A stretch of 64,000 bases of DNA from positions 166,557,814 to 166,621,813 of the forward strand of contig JARDYH010000005.1 of assembly GCA_029215795.1 (NCBI GenBank), read 5' to 3'. This DNA is from Anniella stebbinsi (Eukaryota; Chordata; Lepidosauria; Squamata; Anniellidae). The notes beneath the pieces are model-generated. The model had not been told where the DNA came from, searched no databases, and saw only the letters and a program-made list of their open reading frames with translations. Positions 42,529 through 53,219 of this stretch are shown piece by piece (within the stretch, counting starts at the first letter, position 1; each line of letters opens with the position of its first letter). The position numbers and the translations under genes were made by a program.

Positions 42529-44450
42529 TCGGAGTCTTGGCTGACTGAGAGAGACGTTAAAGAAAGTTTTCATGAGAGAAAGGAGAAAACAGATGAAGAA
42601 TTAGTGAATAAGCACAGGAGACAGCAGAAGGCCAAGAGTAGCAGATCGAACAAGAGAAAGAGCGCAATGACTGTGAATAAAAGAGGCCTCTGTTCCTGAG
42701 GGAATGAAGGATCTCTGCTGTGTCAGGCCTGACTGAAGAAGAGAACCGGACTTTGGGGTTTGTGTTTTCTGAAGGGACCTCTGGAAGTTGATGGAAAGGA
42801 GGGAACAGGACTGCAACAGACTGGCTGTGCTATTGTTACCGATTGTGGAAACTATTTGTTTAAAGGCTGGAAGCGTTTCTTTAGTCTCGCATCAGTGTTA
42901 TAGGTTTTTGACTCCCCTTACTTTATTACTTGAATTCTGTACTTGCCTTTCTTTTCTTTTATGAATTTGTGTTAATCTCACTCTGTTGTTGGATCTAATT
43001 ACATATCTAGGCACCTGAGGTCCAGTACACTATAAACAAACAGGACATCTCCCATCGTCCTTCCCTTTTGGCTTTTTTTTTTTTTAAATCAGAGATAAGC
43101 TGGAAGTAACCCCTATGGTGTGAAAGTGGCAGTGTGTAAAGCTGACATTGTGCTATAAACTTGCCAAGGAAGGACTTTCCCTGCTATAGGGCAGCCAGAC
43201 TGTTAACAGGGACTAAGGTGACCAACTGTCCGGTTTTGCCCAGACATGTCCTCCTTTTTGTGCCCCTAGGGCCATCCAGTCGAAAATTTTAAAATTTATT
43301 TAATGTCTGGGAATGGCATGGGGGAGGGAGCAGGGCATGTGTTTCCTGGGCTCCGGAAAGTGAGCAGATCGCCTATGCCATTAGCTTAGCTCCTCGCCTA
43401 TGGCATTGGCAATCTGTTCACTTTCCAGAGACCCAAAGAACATGTGCTCTGTTCCAACCCCGACCCCCCAATGCACACCAATCCAGGGATGAAAGGGGCT
43501 CAACACGTGCATTAAGAGACCCTTTCAACCCTGGGCTGACGTGGGGGGATCGGAGCAAAGCATGCATTCTCCGTGCCTCCGAAAAGTGAGCAGATCGCCT
43601 ACACCATTAGCGTGGCTCCTGCGCTGCCTGTCACGCACAAAGGAGCTGAAGGGTGTGGTGGTGGCAGCAGGCGTGCGGGCGCCTGGCCAGCCGATTTCGC
43701 ACAAAGATGCTGAAGCCGCGTGCGAAGATATTGAAGGGCGCGGCTGCAGCAGGCAGGTGCCTGGCTGGCCAGTTGGCCAGCCACATCAGCCACATGTGAA
43801 GATGTTGAAGGGTGTGGTAGCAGCAGCGGCAGCAAGGTGAAGGTGTGCAGGGCAAGGCAGCGGCAGCAACAGCAGCTCAGGTACCACGGCAGGCCTTCTG
43901 TCGGCGAGGCAGTGAGGTGGTGGTGGGTAGGAAAGGGACCTGGCTTGCCCTTGAGAAGGAAGGAGGGAAGGAAGCAGCAGAGCAACTGATGTACAATCTA
44001 GACTTCTGGACTTTTGCTATATGCACTCCTACAATCCCAGAGGCATTGTTTTTATAGAGTACATTACTTTGGGGTGGTACCTTCAAACTTGCTTTTTCAA
44101 ACTTCCAAATGCAATTGGCATTTCTGTTCAAGAACATAAACTGAAGGAAGCTATAATATGGTGTTAGACTTGCTTAAATAATGAAGTTATGTTTAAAGTT
44201 TCAACTGCTCCTTTACTCTAGGTGTGTCTGAATATTTTGTTGTGACTTCAGCAAAAAGGGCTTCCTCATGGCATGCCGTTCTCACCAGCTCTTTTCCTTT
44301 TCAATATATTCAACAACATTTTTCTTTATTTTTTAATTTTAATTCCCCGCCCCCTTTTCAACAGAATAAAAAGGAAATAAGGCCATCCAGGATATTTTCG
44401 CTTAGGTAACATTAACCAAATGGCTTTGGGGGTTGTTTTTAATGTTTTAC
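42529..44450. other. B-C spacer with no recognised gene
   Basis: 43210-43530 has GTGACCAACTGTCC and purine/CTG-rich text as in other hAT-like repeats. 43541-43990 is a GC-rich stretch with repeated GAAG.TGTTGAAGGG / GGCAGC motifs, probably low-copy tandem repeat. No exon with splice context or family motif was found. Confidence 0.4.
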
Positions 44451-44560
44451 TATGTCTTCATTTGTTTATAATGTTTATTTTCTGAATTTTTGTAAACTGC
44501 ATTGGTTGGTTCCAGAAAGGCAATATAGAAATTTAATAAACAAATAATAATAAAATGAAA
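44450..44560 (+). repeat. LINE 3' tail fragment
   Basis: TTTTTGTAAACTGCATTGG...GGCAATATAGAAATTTAATA followed by AATAAT-type repeats, a degraded CR1/L3-like terminus. Confidence 0.45.
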
Positions 44561-45287
44561 TAAATAATTTTTTTTAACAGGAACTCTAGCCAGCAAGATT
44601 TTTTTAACGAAAAAACCTACAGCTCAAATTAGCTAAAAAATCGTCAGCTCATATATATTTTTCACTAAAGAGTATAATCAAAGCAAGCACAAACTATCCT
44701 GAAATTTCTGGATAAAACATAGCACAACTTGTCAATGTATATCCAAGATGCTGAAAGCAAACAGGTAACAAGCCTTGAACACATTTACTCTTAAAGGGGT
44801 AGTTTTCACAAGCATTCAACAGCAGTGTTTTGTGGCATGCTTCAACTCATCTGGTTCAGCTCTCATCTGAACCACAAGGCACCACATCCTGTTCAGCTCT
44901 CATCTGAACCACAAGGCACCACATTCTAGACATGTCTTCAAAACAAAACTGGATCAAACTAGAACATAAATCAATAGCTTGAATAGACATTTGTAGTGCT
45001 TGAAAATTTAAAAACTGTCATGGGAAAAATGGGGGCGCAGCACAAGCCAAATAGCACAAAACGTAGTTCCTCATGCCGAAGGAGATATTATGTCTCATAT
45101 TTTTAAAATAAAACTCCCCAGGCTGCATGGCAAACCCTATATGAAGCTGGGGGAAATTTCAAAAACAGTGTGTGAGATGGTCATATGAGATGCCCCTCTT
45201 ACAGAGGACAGGCCTCTATTTGAAGATCTTCCAGAAGTGAGACGTACTGTAATTTGTACAGAAAGCCAGTATGGTGTAGGGGTTAGA
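44561..45287. other. Spacer, no gene recognised
   Basis: Contains an imperfect direct repeat at about 44855-44925 (CAGCTCTCATCTGAACCACA twice) and the head of a tRNA-type SINE (AGCCAGTATGGTGTAGGGGT) at about 45265-45285, cut off by the next element. Confidence 0.45.
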
Positions 45288-45706
45288 TAGGGTGACCAAC
45301 TGTCAGGATTTCCCCGGATTTGTCCTGGTTTTTGTTCTATCCTGGGTGTCAGGGGGGATTTTCTGTAATTTTCTATAATGTCCTGGAAAGACAAGCTTTC
45401 CCATTTAAGGCCACATTAGCGTGGTTGGAGGGAATGACGAGCTTTCTGGAGGTGGGTTATTTCCCTCCCACTGCTCCAATCAGGACCTTGCAGGGGAAAG
45501 TATGTCATTCCTGGACATTATAGAAAAGGACCCGATTGGAGCAGTGGAGGGTGGGAATGACACACTTTCCCCTCCTCCACTCCAATTGGGGCCTTTAAAG
45601 CAGTGGGGGTGAATGACATGCTTTCCAGAGGCCCCAGAAAGCCACTTTCCCACCCCCCACCCCACTGAGGGTCCTCTTTTTTGGTTTCCCAAATGTGGTC
45701 ACCCTA
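45288..45706. mobile_element. hAT-like TIR element, family G, copy 1
   Basis: Ends TAGGGTGACCAACTGTC and AATGTGGTCACCCTA. Interior has several inverted CATTCCTGGACATTATAGAA / TTTCTGGAGG modules. Same family as 47239-47655 and 58460-59046. It interrupts a SINE head on its left. Confidence 0.7.
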
Positions 45707-46007
45707 TAGGATCAACAAGTTCTGATGTTGGGTTTCCTTCTAACCACTTATTCCTGTTTTTATTTCCCTGCCCATTCTTTCCAAAGGGACGACGGGTGTC
45801 TCTGCAGCCCTGGGGTCCCCAAATGACCACCCAGACAATGGCAGATAATGGAAGAAGCCGCAAACGGTTCATCACCTTGGCCGGATAATGCCATTTTATT
45901 CCTGCAGTCATGATGGGGCTATGATTTAAATGAGTTCAAACTGTGAACCTGCGCATGCTCAGCGGTTTTTGTTTATCAGGGTTGGCAAACAGTGTGTTTT
46001 TGTTTTG

Positions 46008-46385
46008 CTTTAACCTGTCAGGAATGTAGAAGCAGATGTAAAGTGTAATGTATTTGTTAGGACTGAGTGATAGATCAGTTGCTCCTGTTTTGATTGTTCG
46101 GGGCCGCCAGTAGGAGTTTCAGGCAAGCCCCATTTTATGTGTTTGTTAGTCAGTTAGCTTCTGGAAGTTTCCTAGTAAAGAAGCATAGTTGAAGCTCCAA
46201 GCCTGACTCCTTGTGTTATTCAAGATCGAATGAGAAGAACACAACATAAAGCATAGGGGGCATGGCAGGGGGAGGGGAGAAATGTTATTACTTCACAATT
46301 AAAGTAATACACAAGACTGTCTAACAAGGGACCCAGTAAGACCATGAAATCCAGGGTTGTCACTTACCTGGCTACACCACTGTGT
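46008..46385. repeat. Dispersed repeat interrupted by a solo LTR
   Basis: Same order of text as 41795-41970 on both sides of 46044-46246, which shows that the LTR inserted into an existing repeat copy. Confidence 0.5.
46044..46246 (+). mobile_element. Probable solo LTR, 203 bp, with 5-bp target duplication
   Basis: Starts TGTAATGTATTTG and ends GAACACAACA, flanked on both sides by TAAAG (46039-46043 and 46247-46251). The TG...CA ends and a 5-bp duplication fit an LTR. No internal retroviral sequence remains. No canonical AATAAA is visible, which lowers confidence. Confidence 0.55.
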
Positions 46386-46619
46386 GTATGTATAGAGACA
46401 TAATCACAACCAGTTTATTACCATGGGATAAACGGTGCATATAGGCAGCTCTTCAGTTCTCTTACAGCATATTTATTTATGATGCAAATTGAGGGACTCA
46501 GAAAGGATGACCTTAAGGGTCTCATCCAAATCTTTGATTCTAGGAACAAATCTGTTGGTCAGCTTTTGCCTGGCATCCCTTTTAAAACAGTCTAGCCAGA
46601 GCCCTTGACTTCAAAATAG

Positions 46620-47107
46620 TCTGAGAGGCGATCTACACTGCTTCATGCAACATTTTTAAACCTAACTTACAATGGTGTAAAGTACATCGTTGTATTACGT
46701 GTTAGGGCACACTTGGGTTTAGCAACGGGAAAAAGCTGACCTTTTTGCAGTTCTTGAAGCGTTTGCTGCAGTCACACCATTTGTTCTGCTCCTCTCTTCT
46801 TGCAGCGTTTCTTCCTGTATTGAAAAAAAAACCACCCACTTCCTGTATAGCATTTCCTGCTTCCCGTAGCTGACAAATCTGCTCTTAAAGTGAAAGCGCA
46901 GATCTTTGAGACTACAGAACGGTAAGATAGGCCACACTATTACACAAAAAAACGGGTTATTAAAGCAAAAGAACGTAATAAATCAGGAAAAAAATGAGGC
47001 AAAATGCAAAGACTGTAACACACTTCAGAATGTGTGTCGTGTGCCCCAAACAGTCTTCGCAACCCTTTTGAAACATTTTAAAACTACAGTGTAGATCGCT
47101 TCTCAGA
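46620..47107. mobile_element. TIR element with TCTGAGAAGCGATCTACACTG ends
   Basis: The 21-bp ends at 46620-46640 and 47087-47107 are inverted with one mismatch. The 488-bp interior is not obviously palindromic beyond TTTTAAA motifs near both ends and holds no ORF with known motifs. Ends resemble the palindrome at 42421-42528. No clear target duplication. Confidence 0.65.
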
Positions 47108-47238
47108 GATATGTTGCCCAGCAAAAACAACAACAAAACAGAGTAACTTTGTCTGCAGCCCAAGCTCAGGCTCAGCATAAATAGGGCTAGGTGGAAGAGT
47201 CAAGAAGGAAACCAAGAATCACAAGGTTATTACAATTG

Positions 47239-47655
47239 TAGGGTGACCAACTGTCAGGATTTCCCTGGATTTGTCTTGGGTGTCTGGAATGGCACGCTTT
47301 CCCCTTTAAGGCCACCATTAGCATGGGGGGGGGGGAATGACATGCTTTCTGGAGGTGTATCATTCCTCACCACTGCTTCAATCGGGGCCTCAAAGGGGAA
47401 AGCATGTCATTCCTGGGCATTATAGAAAAGTCCCTGATTGGAGCAGGGGGTGGGAATGATACACCTCCAGAAAGCATGTCATTCCCCCGCGGCCTTAAAG
47501 GCCTTTTAGGGCCACCATTAGCATTGAGCCTTAAAGGCCCCAATTGGAGCAGTGGGGGAGGGTGAAGAATGATGCACTTTCTGGAGGTCCCAGAAAGCTG
47601 CTCCTCCCCACCCCACCAAGTGTCCTCTTTTTTGGTTTCCCAAATATGGTCACCC
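47239..47655. mobile_element. hAT-like TIR element, family G, copy 2
   Basis: Ends TAGGGTGACCAACTGTCAGG and AAATATGGTCACCCA; aligns end to end with 45288-45706. Confidence 0.68.
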
Positions 47656-48477
47656 AAGGTTAGAGTGTTGGATTGGGAGTCGGGAGATCTGCTGTTTAAA
47701 GGAGCCCCAAGAAACAGCAGCATCTTCCCCCTTGTCCCCCCCTCTCCCATGTAATGCAGCCCATATCAACAGCACCAAAGAACCAGGAAGCCCAACAGTC
47801 CTGGGTAAGCAACACGATTTCCCTTAATGTAGAGTCGCTCATAATCACAACCAAGGTTGGGTTCAGTCTTTTCTGCCATCTTTTCTGCTCTACCCTCCCA
47901 GTTGAACACCGAGTTCCTCACCCTTTTCGCCCATCCACCCTTTAGGGTGGCTAACTGCCTTTTTAAAGAAGGAGCAGGAAAAGCAAGCACCCGGCAAGTT
48001 TTTCCTGTTTCAGTGCTCATTTGGCACATCCTTAAATTTGATAAAACCCAGCCATGTTTTTATGGGCCTCTCCTTCTCAGCGCTCGTAAACATGACAGCA
48101 CCTAATGGTTCACGAGTAGCAGTTTTTACACTCTTCGTCTGAAGATACAGCCCACCCATTTCATGCCAATCCATGCCACTTCATTCACAGACGTACTTAC
48201 CTCAGCAGCAGCATCTGCTGTGGACTGGCTGCAAGCAACTTCCCTCTTCTTCTGTCCTGCTTTCGAAACAGAATTAGGATGTCCGCCTCTCCCCTCCCCC
48301 ATTTCATTTCTACAGCTGCTGCTGCATTTAAGCCTTTGAGCTGGGTGGGCTCCCCTTGGTGAAGCTGCACCTCACCTGCCGGGCCTGGGAAAGAAAGTTT
48401 GTAAATCTAAGCTGCTCAGTGGAGGTTTTGATATGCACATGCATGCATCTTTATTCAGAAATAAAGCCCTCTGAGAT
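47656..48477. other. Spacer, no gene recognised
   Basis: 47656-47700 is the middle of a tRNA-type SINE (GGTTAGAGTGTTGGATTGGG). The rest holds nothing I can name. Confidence 0.4.
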
Positions 48478-48825
48478 CCCCTCTACAAGGATTCGCTTTT
48501 GCGCCTCGTTAGGCGATTCTGCGCATAATTGCGGAAGTGCATTTACGCCCAATACCTCTGCACGAGAGGCAGCGAGAGGCAGCGAAGCGCATTCACAGAT
48601 GTCCAAAATACACTTTACAAGTAGTTAATGTGCATAAGCGCTTATCCACACAGTCAAAATGCGCTTTAACGGACGGAGCAAAATAAAACTCGCAATTTAA
48701 CGCGCATTCGATAATGTGCATAATCGGGGAGATAACGCGCCTCTACACCCGATTTGCACTCTGTTCTTGTAGAGGTAATTTTTTTAATGCGCCTTGAAAG
48801 AGCTTTAAATGCCTCTTGTAGAGGC
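48478..48825. mobile_element. CpG-rich TIR element with GCGCATAAT motifs, copy 2
   Basis: Aligns almost end to end with 34620-34958; ends CCCCTCTACAAGGATTCGC and CTCTTGTAGAGGC. Its right edge abuts a truncated hAT MITE end (48831-48872). Confidence 0.75.
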
Positions 48826-48830
48826 ACCCG

Positions 48831-48872
48831 AAGTTACATGAGCCCTGATCTCCTTTTCATATGGTCAGCCTA
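48831..48872. repeat. Right end of a hAT-like palindromic MITE
   Basis: Only the last ~42 bp of the family (AAGTTACATGAGCCCTGATC ... CATATGGTCAGCCTA) remains next to the CpG-rich element. Confidence 0.75.
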
Positions 48873-49086
48873 GACTGTGAATGGAATGGGCTTATTTCAA
48901 GTAAATGTGAGTAGGGCTGCTTCCAGATGGGTGGCTCCTAACATGAATGATCAGGGTAATGCTATTTTTTTAAAAAAACCTGATGATTAAAAAAACCTCT
49001 TTCTGGCCCCTGCTAATAATCATATTGCTAAATTGGCAGTGAGCCCCCCCCTTTATATTTTATGATGTTGTAGCATTATACAATTG

Positions 49087-49403
49087 TAGGCTGACCATCT
49101 GAAAAGGAGGACAGGGCTCATATAATTTTAACAGTTGTAGAGAAAAGGGAATTTCAGCCAGTGTCATTTGTATGCAATTAGTTCCTGGTGAAATTCCCTC
49201 TTCATCACAACTATTAAAGGTGCAGGCACTATACTAGAGTGACCATATACAAAAGAAGGCAGGGCCCCTGCAACTTTAACTGTTGTGATGAAGGGGGAAT
49301 TTCACCAGGAACTAATTGCATACAAATGACACTGGTTGAAATTCCCTTTTCTCAACTGTTAAAGTTATATGAGCCCTGTCCTCCTTTTCAGATGGTCAGC
49401 CTA
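49087..49403. mobile_element. hAT-like palindromic MITE, copy 7
   Basis: Ends TAGGCTGACCATCTG and CAGATGGTCAGCCTA, with a perfect 8-bp duplication TACAATTG (49079-49086, 49404-49411). The TIR change A to C is mirrored on both sides. Confidence 0.92.
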
Positions 49404-49518
49404 TACAATTGTCCCATTTAAGTGGTATTTTGGGTAATGGTAACTGGAGCTTTTTAGGCCCTCAACAACTGGATAGTAAACCTTCCTGCCTCTTGGTGAT
49501 AGAGGAGCCCCAGCTCTA

Positions 49519-49538
49519 TGTGTGTGTGCGTGTGTGCG

Positions 49539-49571
<33 letters not shown>
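49519..49571 (+). repeat. (TG)n then (GA)n microsatellite
   Basis: TG repeats with CG interruptions followed by an uninterrupted GA run. Confidence 0.9.
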
Positions 49572-49573
<2 letters not shown>

Positions 49574-50139
49574 TTTCACTTCAATGTTTCACTTCTTCGA
49601 TTTCTTCACTGGCTTTCACAGGGTTTGGTCAAATGCAGAGCAAGGAAATGGCCTTGACTGGGACGAAATGTACTCAGTATTGAAAACAGAAATTACTTCA
49701 CTCTGCTTCCCAGCAAAGGAGGAAATAAATATCCAAGAAATAACAGCTTACCTTCAGCTTTTCTGTCTCTGTAATGTTGGCTGAGGAATTATACAGCAGT
49801 CCTGTCAGTGGGGGTGTCTTCACGGCACCGCTGTGTCGCTCCTCCAGAGTAAAACCCCACGGTTTCACTGATGCAGTGTGGGCTCGGAAATCCCCAGGGC
49901 AGAAGAGAGTATGGACCATTTGAATGAAAAAAAGGTCACCCAGTAACAATTCCTTTAAAAATGCCCTGCTGGCTGCATGCACAAGGGTAGCATTGGATTC
50001 TGCCCCAAGTCATGTAGAAATTAGAAAATGCAGCATACCAAGTCAATTCCCCCCCCCCCCCCATCTTGTGGTTGAACAGCATTTATATTGGCATCATCCA
50101 GGCTACAGTCAGGAGCCAGTTTTCTGGAGCAAGATGGAG

Positions 50140-50185
50140 AGGCGGGTAAGAAATAAATTGTTATTATTATTATTATTATTATTAT
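50140..50185 (+). repeat. LINE 3' terminus with (ATT)n tail
   Basis: GAGAGGCGGGTAAGAAATAAA followed by TTATTATT repeats, the terminus seen on the L2-type copies here. Confidence 0.6.
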
Positions 50186-50515
50186 GGTGCATTGGCTCCT
50201 GGCATGTTTCCAGGCCAAGTTCAAAATGCTGGTCTTGATCTTTGAAGCAGTTACTGGTTCAACCACTACTATGTGAAGGGCCATGTGTCTCCATGTGATG
50301 AAGTCCACATATTTAAGATTTGCAGAGAGGGTTCTGCCGCTATCTGAGGTTAGTTTCACCGATACAATGGAAAGGACCTTCTCTGTGTTGGCAACAAAGC
50401 TTTGAAACTGTCTCCCATGGGATAGGTGCCTAGCGTCCTCTCATTCCATGCTGAGAAATAGCGAAGAACATCCTTCTTCACCAGGCTTCTAATTATAATC
50501 AGTTTCATCCTCCTC
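50186..50515 (+). mobile_element. Degraded LINE 3' coding fragment
   Basis: CCAGGCCAAGTTCAAAATGC, ATGGAAAGGACCTTCTCTGT and TGTCTCCCATGGGAT are diverged versions of the L2/CR1 C-terminal coding text (FRAKYKVL, RTFSS). No reading frame survives. Confidence 0.5.
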
Positions 50516-51496
50516 TGAGCATCATCACACGGAGGAAAATCGCATTTGCTTACCGTCACTTCTCCACCTGTGCGTTTGTCCCTCATTACTTCCTCTTTTG
50601 AAAGAGGAAGTAAACAATATACACGTAGCCCATTCAATGGGCTGTTTTTCCTGCGCTGCTTCTCCTGCACACAGCAGGAAATAGCAGCAACTTCCACTTT
50701 TAAAATAAGTCAGACTTACTGGGGTGGTTTTTTGTTGCGCGAAGAAGGCTAGAAGGGGTGGGAGGTGCTCGGGAAGCAGATGACATCATGAGAAGGACCC
50801 GTGAAAATCTGTGCTTGCCCAGTAATGAGCATGCAATAAAATGCTAGTCTGATGGAGCTCTTAATGTGTATCTGAATCTGTCTTTATACACATTGGTGCT
50901 GTTTGGTATATTTTTTTATTTTGTAATTTTTAATGTTGTATGTTAATTTATGTTGTATTGCTAACTGACTTGCCACTTCTTAGCAGAAATAGAGCAGAGA
51001 AATAAAATTACATATTTTTAGTTAAGGATGTTGGCAAAATCTGCAATAGATTCAGATGAATTCAGATTTCTGTTAATCTGACCTGTGGATTCTGGTATAG
51101 GCATGGGGCAAACATTTGCCTTGGCCCACGAAGGATGCACCTGGCACATTTTCACCCCATGCCTGCTGCAGGTCGCTCAGGGGGTGCAGGTCCAGACATG
51201 ATTCACTTCCGCCTGGACTTGTGCGTGCCCTTTATCCTTTCCCCCCACTGCGGTAATGGTGGCTACCATTATCACACAGGGGTAAAATACGCAATTTCCC
51301 CAAGGCTGGGGAAATTGCATTAGTCCCCACCACCACCAATGGGGGGCTTAAAGCCCCCATTTACAGGGCCTTTAAGGCTGCCATCAGCAGTGGGAAGAAA
51401 AAGGTTTTTTCCTTCTCCTCTAATGGTGGCTGCAATTGGAGAAGTGAAAAACCCTTCTCCTCCGCCCCCCTCCGTGCCCTGAAAGGGCCTCTTAAC

Positions 51497-52441
51497 TAGG
51501 GTGACCAGATAAAATCCAGGTCAGGGCTCATGTAACTTTAACAGTTGTAGAGAAAGGGGAATTTCAGCCAGAGTCATTTGTATGCAATTAGTTTAGGGTG
51601 ACCAGATTTTGGAAAGCAAAATCCCGGTCCAAAATGGCCACCCCACCAAAGCAGCCCCCTGAACATAAAATAAAAAAATTAAAAAGGCCGCCTGCCATGC
51701 GGCCAACAAGCAGACACCCCCGCCACCCCCCCACCCCCCCCACCGGAAACAACCCCCCCACCAAGCCACCCACCCCCCAAAAAACCCAGCCCGGACCTAC
51801 CGGGTCCTCCGCTGCCACCGCCGATCTCCTCCACTGCCGCGTGACCCCCTGCATCCCCCTCACCCTTCTTGCCCTGCTCCTGGGCTCCCTGGAGGTACCT
51901 GAGGAACAGCAACAGCAGCAGCAGGCAAAGGAGGAGGAAGAGCCTGCTTTAAAATACCCCTGCTGCTCCCTGGCCTCGCCTCCTCAGGAAACAAGTGCTC
52001 AGCGTTAGGGAGCCACCAGACAAGGAATTTGTCGACGCTCCCTAACGCTGAGCACTTCTTTCTTGCCGAGGCCGGGGAGCAGCGTGGGCATTTCAGGGCA
52101 GGAGGAGAGCTGATCCTTTCCCCGGTTTGCCCCCGCTGCCCCCCTGTCGGCCCGGATTGCCCCAGTTTTCCCGGTTAGGACCGGGAAATCCAGGGCATCT
52201 GGTCATCCTAAATTAGTTCCTGGTGAAATTCTGTCTTCATCACAACAGTTAAAGGTGCATGCACTATACTAGAGTGACCATATAAAAAAGAAGGCAGGGC
52301 CCCTGCAACTTTAACAGTAGTGATGAAGAGGGAATATCACCAGGAGCTAATTGCATACAAATGACACTGGCTGAAATTCCCTTTTCTCTACAACTGTTAA
52401 AGTTACATGAGCCCTGACCTGGATTTTAGCTGGTCACCCTA
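51497..52441. mobile_element. hAT-like palindromic MITE, copy 8, split by a nested element
   Basis: Left part 51497-51593 and right part 52211-52441 join into one standard MITE once the nested element and its duplicated 8 bp are removed. Outer ends TAGGGTGACCAGATAA and AGCTGGTCACCCTA; outer flanks share the 7-bp repeat TCTTAAC. Confidence 0.9.
51594..52210. mobile_element. Nested hAT-like TIR element (617 bp) inside MITE copy 8
   Basis: Ends TAGGGTGACCAGAT and ATCTGGTCATCCTA; perfect 8-bp duplication AATTAGTT (51586-51593, 52211-52218). Interior is very C/G-rich with a CACCCC-type stretch at 51715-51790 and GGGAAATCC / ATCCCGG motifs near the two ends. No transposase. The open frame across it is low-complexity. 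Confidence 0.88.
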
Positions 52442-52682
52442 TCTTAACACTTGCCCCTGATGAGCAGGGGGCATGGGAAAGCATGTTTTCCGGGCCTCCT
52501 GAAAGTGCGCAGATTCCCCCAGCTACGCCATTAGTGTGACATGGGGAATCTGTGCACTTTCTGGGAGCCTGTAAAGCATGTTTTCCCCCATACCTCCCCC
52601 TCCCTAACCCACTGGGGCCTGAAAGAGCCTCTAACGCAAGCGTTAAGAGGCCCTTTTAGGGCCTGATGGGTGCAGAGGGGAG

Positions 52683-53151
52683 TGTGTTGGCCATAGCTTT
52701 AGTTTTTATCTTGACATAAGCGAAGGGATGTTTTGATCAATCCGATCAATCTGAATAGAAAGTTCAGACATCGGGCAGTCTAAATGGCTGAGTAGTGACT
52801 TTTAAAAGCTGTCTGTGTGTATATCACAAGACACCCCCACATCCCATGCTCATCTAAACCGAAAGGTCTGTGGTCAGATCAGACTTCCTTTTTCTTTCCT
52901 TGCCCCAGGCAACCAATATGTGATCAGCTAGAATTTCCTGTTAGATCAACAGAGTACTCTGCGCATGCTCAATGATTTCATGTCTGTAACCAAGTGAATA
53001 GATAAAAACAGCTGGCACACCCAGCAAGAGTCAGAAAGGTGATCCTTGGCAGAGATGCATTCTTTCTCCGTTGCAACATAAATTCCCTTCTACCAAAATA
53101 AAGGTTTGTTGAAACCTGGAAAGTGTCTCTGTAATGATCTGGGCCATGACA
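52683..53151 (+). mobile_element. Probable solo LTR
   Basis: Starts TGTGTTGGCC and ends GGCCATGACA, flanked by GGAG on both sides. AATAAA at 53097-53102 is followed by a GT-rich segment, and a weak TATA-like GATAAAAA lies about 100 bp before it. No internal viral sequence nearby. Confidence 0.5.
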
Positions 53152-53219
53152 GGAGGGAGGGAAAGTACACTTTCTGGAGGCCCTAGAACTGCGCATGGCC
53201 AACTGCTTGCATGGAATTG

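Noticed and set aside
43541..43990. Overlapping GC-rich open frames on both strands (Cys/His/Pro-rich)
   Set aside because: Produced by repeated GAAG-TGTTGAAGGG / GGCAGC sequence; no conserved Cys spacing and no exon signals.
50356..50697. 113-codon minus-strand open frame as a novel gene
   Set aside because: Overlaps a degraded LINE fragment; no splice or domain support.
51598..52008. 136-codon open frame rich in Pro, Thr and Gln
   Set aside because: Lies wholly inside the nested C-rich transposon; low-complexity composition explains it.
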